From DASQFQ01 sp038327685 (lineage in GTDB: Bacteria; Actinomycetota; Thermoleophilia; Solirubrobacterales; Solirubrobacteraceae): a stretch of 64,000 nt of DNA. Shown here in pieces: positions 59,070 to 64,000 of the stretch; the first letter of the stretch is position 1, and the number at the start of each line of letters is the position of its first letter. Below the pieces are notes generated by a model. It worked only from the letters and a program-made list of their open reading frames with translations. It was not told where the DNA came from and did not search any database. The stretch lies in contig JBBQLH010000005.1 in NCBI GenBank assembly GCA_038327685.1, positions 1 to 64,000 on the forward strand, read 5' to 3'. The position numbers and the translations under genes are program-made.

Positions 59070-59942
59070 CAACCGCCGCAGGAGCGCCCGGAGCTCGGGA
59101 CCGCCGGCGGCCTGACGCTCGTTGAACACGCCGGCCGGGAGCCGCTCGAGGCGCTCGCGGGCCGCGGCCAGCGTGCGCTCGCCCTTGGGCGTGAGCCGCA
59201 GGGCGTAGGAGCGCCGGTCCGCCGGGTTGCGCTCGCGCCGCACGAGCTCGAGCGCCTCGAGCTCGTCGACGATCGGCACGACCACGGGCGGCGTCACGCC
59301 GAGGGCCCTGGCCACCTGCTGCTGGGAGCAGGGGCCGACCGCCGAGGTGACGGCCAGCGCGCCGAAGTGACGCACCTCGATCCCCAGCGGCGCCAGCGCG
59401 CCGTCGGCGCGGGAGCGCATCAGCAGGTGCGCCTGCGTGACCAGGAAGCCGCTGCGGTCGGCGAGGACCTCGGGCAGCCGGCGGTCGGGGTCGGCGGCGA
59501 GCAGCTCGCGCAGGAGCTCGTTGAGCCGGGTGCGCTCCGCGGCGGTGAGGTGCGTGGTCAGCTGGGCGTCGGTGCGGTCGAGCTCCGGCGTGGAGCGCGC
59601 GACCGCCTCGAGCCCACGGGCGGTGGGCCGCAGCGCGTAGGCCCGCCGGTCGGTGGCGCTGCGCTCGCGCTCGACGAGGCCGTCGCGCTCGAGATCGTCC
59701 ACCAGCCGCCCCATGACGGTGCGGTTCAGGCCCAGGCTCTCCGCCAGCCAGCGCTGCGAGACCGGGGCGGCCGCCGTGTCGAGCGCCATGAGGATGGCGA
59801 CGTGGCGGGCGGGCTGCTGCCCGGCCAGGGTGTCGCCGACGATCTCGAGCACGCGCAGGTAGGCGCGGCGCAGCAGATAGCCGGTGACGTCGGCGAGCGC
59901 CGGCGGGAGCGCCGGCGCCGCGGTGGAGGACTGGTCGGGCAT
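59043..59942 (-). CDS. Tandem-MarR transcriptional regulator (two wHTH domains in one chain)
   Basis: 299 residues. Two MarR units follow each other: SQRWLAESLGLNRTVMGRLV, DDLERDGLVERERSATDRRA, YALRPTARGLEAV in the first, and SQQQVARALGVTPPVVVPIV, DELEALELVRRERNPADRRS, YALRLTPKGERTL in the second. MarR proteins normally act as dimers of single units, so this looks like a fused dimer. Divergent from an EmrB-type exporter whose promoter holds a palindrome, so it probably represses that gene. Confidence 0.87.
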   Translation of the reverse strand: MPDQSSTAAPALPPALADVTGYLLRRAYLRVLEIVGDTLAGQQPARHVAILMALDTAAAPVSQRWLAESLGLNRTVMGRLVDDLERDGLVERERSATDRRAYALRPTARGLEAVARSTPELDRTDAQLTTHLTAAERTRLNELLRELLAADPDRRLPEVLADRSGFLVTQAHLLMRSRADGALAPLGIEVRHFGALAVTSAVGPCSQQQVARALGVTPPVVVPIVDELEALELVRRERNPADRRSYALRLTPKGERTLAAARERLERLPAGVFNERQAAGGPELRALLRRLLGHEQPAR

Positions 59943-59977
59943 GGCGTCGAGCGAGGCCGGGATGCTACCCGCGGCGG

Positions 59978-60022
59978 CTAATCGTTAGGTATGTTGACGA
60001 TTAGTCGATAGGACGATATGGT
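59978..60022 (+). promoter_or_regulatory. Promoter and likely MarR operator for the exporter gene
   Basis: CTAATCGT (59978-59985) and ACGATTAG (59997-60004) form a perfect 8-bp inverted repeat. It overlaps a -35 box TTGACG (59994-59999), followed after 17 bases by TATGGT (60017-60022). Repressor binding there would block the polymerase. The exporter start has AGGAG 7 bases upstream of ATG 60059. Confidence 0.7.
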
Positions 60023-60058
60023 GATGAGCATACTTCCCTCCCCTCCCCAGGAGCCCTC

Positions 60059-61591
60059 ATGAACCAGAAGTGGTGGACCCTGATCGCCGTCGCCGTCGGC
60101 GTGTTCATGCTCCTCGTCGACATCACGATCGTGAACGTGGCGCTGCCCGACATCGAGCGGGCGCTCCGCGCCTCGCTCGCCGACCTCCAGTGGGTGCTCG
60201 ATGCGTACGCGCTCTCCCTCGCCGCCCTGCTGCTCACAGCCGGCTCGCTCGCCGATCGCTTCGGCCGCCGGTTGCTGTTCGCGATCGGCATCGTCGTCTT
60301 CACCGCCGGCTCGCTGCTGTGCGGGCTCGCCGGTGATCCCACCTTCCTCGCCCTCGCCCGGGCGGGCCAGGGCATCGGCGGCGCGCTGATGTTCGCGACC
60401 GCGCTGGCGCTGCTCTCGGGCGCCTACAGCGGCCGCGACCGCGGTGTCGCCTTCGGTGTGTTCGGCGCGGTGACCGGCGTCGCCGTGGCGGTCGGCCCGG
60501 TCCTCGGCGGCGTCCTCACCAGCGGGATCTCGTGGCGCTGGATCTTCTTCGTCAACATCCCGATCGGCGTCGTGGCGCTGGCGATCACGCTCACGCGGGT
60601 GGTCGAGTCGCGCGACCCGCATCCTCGCCGCCTGGACTGGATCGGCTTCGCGACGTTCTCGCTCGGCCTGGCCGGGCTCGTCTACGGCCTCATCCGCTCC
60701 CACGCCGACGGCTGGGGCGCGACCAACGTGGCCGGGTCACTGATCGCCGCCGCCGTCCTGCTCGCGGCCTTCGTGGTGGCCGAGCGTGTCCAGCGCGAGC
60801 CGATGTTCGACCTCGGCCTGCTGCGCAAGCCGGCCTTCGTCGGCGGTCTCGTCGCCGCCTTCGCCGTCTCGGCGTCGATCTTCTCGCTGCTGACCTACCT
60901 CGTCCTCTACGTGCAGAACGTCCTCGGCTACTCGGCGGTCGAGGCGGGCGTGCGCTTCCTGGTCTTCAGCGGCGTGATCTTCTTCTGCGCCGGGATCGCC
61001 GGCCGCGCCACCGGACGGGTGCCGGCGCGGCTGCTCATCGGCCCCGGCTTCGCTCTGGTGGGCGCCGGCCTGCTGCTGATGCGCGGCATCACGCCGGACA
61101 GCGGGTGGACGCACCTGATCCCGGGCTTCGTGGTCGCCGGCATCGGGACCGGGCTGATCAACGTGCCGCTCGCGTCAACGGCCGTGGCCGTCGTCGAGCC
61201 CGCGCGGGCCGGGATGGCCTCCGGGGTCAACTCGACGTTCCGGCAGGTGGGCATCGCCACCGGCATCGCGGCGCTCGGGTCGATCTTCGCCTCGAAGGTC
61301 TCCGACACGGTCGCCGGCGCGCTGGCCGGCACGCCGCTCGGCGGGCGTGCGAGCGCGCTCGGCGACGCGGTGGCCGACGGCGCCGTGGCCCAGGCGATCG
61401 CCTCGACACCGGCGAGCGCGCATCGGCTCGTGGCCCAGGCCGCCAACCAGGGCTTCATCGACGGGCTGAACTCGATCCTCCTGATCGGCGCCGTCGTGGC
61501 CTTCGTCGCCGGAGTGGCCTCGCTGGCCCTGATCCGCGAGCGCGACTTCGTCGCGGCGCCGGCGGGCGAGCCGGTGCCGGCGCCGGCCTAG
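60059..61591 (+). CDS. EmrB/QacA-family (DHA2) MFS drug exporter
   Basis: 510 residues with 14 membrane helices. FMLLVDITIVNVALPDIERA and LQWVLDAYALSLAALLLTAG are the DHA2 opening, then LADRFGRRLLFAIGIVVFTA (motif A), GAVTGVAVAVGPVLGGVLTS (motif C) and WRWIFFVNIPIGV. Proton-driven efflux of hydrophobic or cationic compounds. Controlled most likely by the divergent tandem-MarR protein. Confidence 0.93.
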   Translation: MNQKWWTLIAVAVGVFMLLVDITIVNVALPDIERALRASLADLQWVLDAYALSLAALLLTAGSLADRFGRRLLFAIGIVVFTAGSLLCGLAGDPTFLALARAGQGIGGALMFATALALLSGAYSGRDRGVAFGVFGAVTGVAVAVGPVLGGVLTSGISWRWIFFVNIPIGVVALAITLTRVVESRDPHPRRLDWIGFATFSLGLAGLVYGLIRSHADGWGATNVAGSLIAAAVLLAAFVVAERVQREPMFDLGLLRKPAFVGGLVAAFAVSASIFSLLTYLVLYVQNVLGYSAVEAGVRFLVFSGVIFFCAGIAGRATGRVPARLLIGPGFALVGAGLLLMRGITPDSGWTHLIPGFVVAGIGTGLINVPLASTAVAVVEPARAGMASGVNSTFRQVGIATGIAALGSIFASKVSDTVAGALAGTPLGGRASALGDAVADGAVAQAIASTPASAHRLVAQAANQGFIDGLNSILLIGAVVAFVAGVASLALIRERDFVAAPAGEPVPAPA

Positions 61592-61597
61592 TCACCA

Positions 61598-61648
61598 CGA
61601 CGAGTGTCATCTCGACCACCCCCTCGGGGGTAGAGGTGACACTCGTCG
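61598..61648. terminator. Strong bidirectional hairpin between convergent genes
   Basis: CGACGAGTGTCA (61598-61609) and TGACACTCGTCG (61637-61648) are a perfect 12-bp stem, with further pairing inside (CCCCC/GGGGG). It fills the 59-base gap between the exporter and the DUF2993 gene. Symmetric, so it can end transcription both ways. No T-runs. Confidence 0.75.
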
Positions 61649-61650
61649 GT

Positions 61651-62292
61651 CTAGCCGATGCGCCCGGCGGCGGTGACGGTGAAGCCGCCGTTGCCGACCT
61701 TCGAGCCGACGTCGGTGACCTGCACCCGCGAGTCGCGGAAGATGGTCAGCGACCCGAGGCCGCCGAGCAGCCCCTCGGGTGCGATCACGAGTGCGCCGTC
61801 GCGAGCGGAGAGGCGCGCGCGGGCCGTGAACAGGCCGGCCGAGGCCTCGAGCACCAGCTCGCCCGCGGGATCGTCGACGGGCCGCAGCGCGAGCTGGCGC
61901 GGGAGCGCGGCGGCGAGGTCCGCGTTGCTGACCGACGCCTGGCCGCTCAGGCGGTTGTGGTCCTTGCGCAGCGCGACGGCGCGCAGCTGCAGCGGGCCGA
62001 CGCGCACGAGGTCGACGTGCGCGTCGACCTCACGCGCGCCGCGCGTCTGGCGCAGCAGCTGGGCGAGCTGGCCGGTCCCCGCGCGCGCCTCGGCCATGTC
62101 GATCTCGACGCGGTCGGCGCGCTTGAAGAGGAGCTTGACCGCCGGGACGGCCTTGACGGAGACGCGCCGCACCTCGCCCGTCGCCGCGAGGCTGTGGCTG
62201 ATCCGGCGCTCGGCGACGCGAGGCAGCACGAACTGGGCGCCGACAAGAGCGGCGACGAGCAGGCCGAGGAGCGCGAAGACGACTCGCAGCAT
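61651..62292 (-). CDS. DUF2993 (LmeA-like) secreted/membrane-anchored protein
   Basis: 213 residues. An N-terminal membrane anchor (LRVVFALLGLLVAALVGAQF) precedes the DUF2993 domain (LFKRADRVEIDMAEARAGTG, VDAHVDLVRVGPLQLRAVAL, LVIAPEGLLGGLG). In mycobacteria the related LmeA affects lipomannan elongation. Envelope function is likely but not shown. Its ATG overlaps the TetR stop by one base (TGATG). Confidence 0.82.
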   Translation of the reverse strand: MLRVVFALLGLLVAALVGAQFVLPRVAERRISHSLAATGEVRRVSVKAVPAVKLLFKRADRVEIDMAEARAGTGQLAQLLRQTRGAREVDAHVDLVRVGPLQLRAVALRKDHNRLSGQASVSNADLAAALPRQLALRPVDDPAGELVLEASAGLFTARARLSARDGALVIAPEGLLGGLGSLTIFRDSRVQVTDVGSKVGNGGFTVTAAGRIG

Positions 62293-62885
62293 CAGATCAG
62301 CAGCGCTCGCGCCGCCCGCATCGCCGCGGCCAGGGTCGCGCCCCAGTCGTGGTCCGGGTCGGCGAGCATCCGCAGCGCGAGGCCGTCGGCGAGCGAGAGC
62401 AGGACGGTCACGACCGCCTGGGCGTCCGCGCCCATCGCGATCACGCCCGAGGCCCGCTTGGCCTCGAGCTGCTCGGCGACGTGCTCGCGGATGCGGCGGT
62501 GCAGCGCCGCCAGCTCGGCGGCGATCTCGGGCGTGCGGCGCGACGAGGTGAAGAGCTCGAAGTGCAGCGCGACGAAGGCGGGGTCGCGCGCCACGAGCTC
62601 CTCGAGCGAGCGCACCAGCACGTGCAGGAGGTCGTCGGCGGTCTCGGCGGCGGCGATCGACTCGTCGAGCGCGGCGAGGCGCAGGTCCGAGTCGCGCCGG
62701 ACGACCTCGACCAGCAGCCGCTCCTTCGTGCCGAAGTAGTAGTGCAGCAGCCCGCGCGAGACCCCGGCCTCGCGCGCGACCTGGTCGAAGGTGGAGCCGG
62801 CGGCGCCGCGCGCGGCCACCGAGGCCCGCATCGCGTCCACGATCCGCTGGGCCTTGTCGCCGCTGAGGGCCGCCGCCGCCTCCAT
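62292..62885 (-). CDS. TetR-family transcriptional regulator
   Basis: 197 residues from ATG 62885. N-terminal helix-turn-helix: AQRIVDAMRASVAARGAAGS, TFDQVAREAGVSRGLLHYYF, GTKERLLVEVV. C-terminal ligand domain with DPAFVALHFELFTSSRRTPE and LLSLADGLALRMLADPDHD, resembling BetI/KstR2-type regulators. Co-translated with the DUF2993 gene, divergent from the M23 gene. Confidence 0.9.
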   Translation of the reverse strand: MEAAAALSGDKAQRIVDAMRASVAARGAAGSTFDQVAREAGVSRGLLHYYFGTKERLLVEVVRRDSDLRLAALDESIAAAETADDLLHVLVRSLEELVARDPAFVALHFELFTSSRRTPEIAAELAALHRRIREHVAEQLEAKRASGVIAMGADAQAVVTVLLSLADGLALRMLADPDHDWGATLAAAMRAARALLI

Positions 62886-62958
62886 GGCGCGGATGCTAGC
62901 TGGCCATCCAGCCAGCACCCGCCGGTGCGCAACGCCGCGTTTGCCACACTGGCAGGCC

Positions 62959-64000
62959 ATGCGCGGCGCCCTCCTCGCCCTCCTCGCGATCGCTGCCGGG
63001 GCGGTCCTCGTATCGGCCTCGGTCGCCGACTCCCCCTCGCCCGCGCGTGCGCGGGCCGACGCCTCGGTCGTCGCCGGCTCGCTCGGCGACTTCGGCACGC
63101 TGACCGCGCGCGGCGACGCCGAGCGGACCGACAACCAGACCACCGTCGAGGACACCGGCATCGTCGTCGGCGCCGCAGAGACACTCGCTCGCGCGTCGCG
63201 GGCCGGCGGGCGCGGCAGTGCGCGGGCCGTGGCGCTCGCGCGCCGCGTCGACCTGTTCGACGGGATGGTGACCGCCACGCTCGCCCGCCGCACCGCGACG
63301 GCGACCGCCGGGAACGTCGCCTCCGCGGGCCGCGTCGCCGGCCTGACGATCGACGGGCGCACGATCGGAGACGCCCGCCAGCCCCACGAGTACACGCTCG
63401 CCGACGGCGGCTCCGTGGTCGTCAACCGCGCGCACGCCGCGCTGCGGGTGACGCTCGGCGCCACCCACGGCGAGGCACCGGCGGGCACGACCGTCGAGGT
63501 CGCGGTCGCCGACGCCACCGCGGCCGACCAGGTCGTCGCGACCCCCACGCCGACGGTGACGCCAACCGCGACCCCGAAGCCCACAAAGAAGGCCGGCAAG
63601 CGCCGCAAGGCGCCCAAGGTGAGCGAACGCCTGACCGGCCCGCGCTACGCGTTCCCCGTCTACGGCAAGGCCTCGGTCGCCGACGACTTCGGCGCCGCTC
63701 GCGCCGACACCGGCGTCCACGAGGGCAACGACGTCTTCGCGCCCTTCGGCGCTCCCGTGCTCGCGGTCGCCGACGGCGTCGTCAAGAAGGTCGGCACCCT
63801 GCCGATCTCGGGCAACCGCCTGTGGCTGCGCACCCCCGCGCGCGACGAGTTCTTCTACGCCCACCTCTCGGCCTTCTCGCCCGACGCCGTCGACGGCCGC
63901 CGGGTCAAGGCGGGCACCGTGCTCGGCTTCACGGGCAACACCGGCGACGCTGAGCCGACCCCGCCGCACGTGCACTTCGAGATCCACCCCGGCGGCAAGG
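62959..64000 (+). CDS. Secreted M23 (LytM) endopeptidase, cut by window end
   Basis: 347 residues are visible with no stop. Signal peptide LLALLAIAAGAVLVSASVAD, then a beta-rich region, a Pro/Thr/Lys linker (TPTPTVTPTATPKPTKKAG) and the M23 domain: YGKASVADDFGAARADTG, VHEGNDVFAPFGAPVLAVAD (metal His and Asp), GNRLWLRTPARDEFFYAHLS, and PPHVHFEIHPGG (HxH). Zinc endopeptidase acting on peptidoglycan cross-links. Confidence 0.88.
   Translation, partial: MRGALLALLAIAAGAVLVSASVADSPSPARARADASVVAGSLGDFGTLTARGDAERTDNQTTVEDTGIVVGAAETLARASRAGGRGSARAVALARRVDLFDGMVTATLARRTATATAGNVASAGRVAGLTIDGRTIGDARQPHEYTLADGGSVVVNRAHAALRVTLGATHGEAPAGTTVEVAVADATAADQVVATPTPTVTPTATPKPTKKAGKRRKAPKVSERLTGPRYAFPVYGKASVADDFGAARADTGVHEGNDVFAPFGAPVLAVADGVVKKVGTLPISGNRLWLRTPARDEFFYAHLSAFSPDAVDGRRVKAGTVLGFTGNTGDAEPTPPHVHFEIHPGGK

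Noticed and set aside
1..64000. CRISPR array, prophage, toxin-antitoxin or classical defence island
   Set aside because: No regularly spaced repeats, integrase, capsid, cas or paired toxin genes are seen on either strand.

Overview
The window is about 64 kb of very GC-rich DNA with dense, short-spaced genes on both strands, many joined by 4-base stop/start overlaps. The housekeeping genes are actinobacterial in style: an FmdB-type zinc ribbon, LytR-CpsA-Psr protein, DUF4235, DUF2993, a two-domain bL25 and single-chain glycyl-tRNA synthetase. A csrA gene and a secreted-protein fragment with an Ig-like C-terminus make a deep-branching actinobacterium of the Thermoleophilia/Solirubrobacterales kind my best guess. 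That is inference, since there is no rRNA. I see no rRNA operon, CRISPR array, integrase, transposase or phage module.

Layout. 1-10 kb: csaA, a ferritin-like R2-type protein, UPF0173 hydrolase, selD, a rhomboid-like protein, a GCS2-family ligase, DUF2090 aldolase-like protein, nuclease, csrA, GNAT. 10-25 kb: ftsB-like, eno, mazG, SurA-like lipoprotein, mfd, methyltransferase, pth, bL25, a secreted GH2 enzyme, small unknowns, prs. 25-29.6 kb: glmU, tRNA-Gln, an S55-type secreted protein. 29.7-37 kb: an accessory block with a class III aminotransferase, a TIGR04283-type glycosyltransferase, an MTA-phosphorylase-like enzyme, a metallophosphoesterase/radical-SAM fusion and a class III cyclase, with a second radical-SAM gene divergent to it. 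37-45 kb: SRPBCC, PucR regulator, DedA/PAP2 fusion, ispE-rsmA-tatD-metG. 44.7-47.3 kb: a scar zone with a chimeric pseudogene and a broken MFS gene. 47-57 kb: VOC, M23, rsmI, ROK kinase, LCP, EamA, glyS, second GCS2 ligase, Ca2+/H+ antiporter. 57-64 kb: second R2-type protein with an SCP2-like tail, a tandem-MarR regulator divergent from an EmrB-type exporter, DUF2993, TetR and a truncated M23 peptidase.

Most notable observations. (1) A small palindromic element is present in three copies with a compensatory base change in its stem, and one copy lies in frame inside mfd. (2) A 164-nt rod-shaped palindrome fills the metG-tatD gap, and its non-Watson-Crick pairs are G-U compatible only on the + strand. 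(3) mazG, pth and the glycosyltransferase appear to start at CTG inside CTGA stop/start overlaps, and csrA has ATA at the usual Met position. (4) The radical-SAM/nucleoside-phosphorylase/glycosyltransferase operon parallels the logic of arsenosugar biosynthesis but has a new fusion protein at its core.
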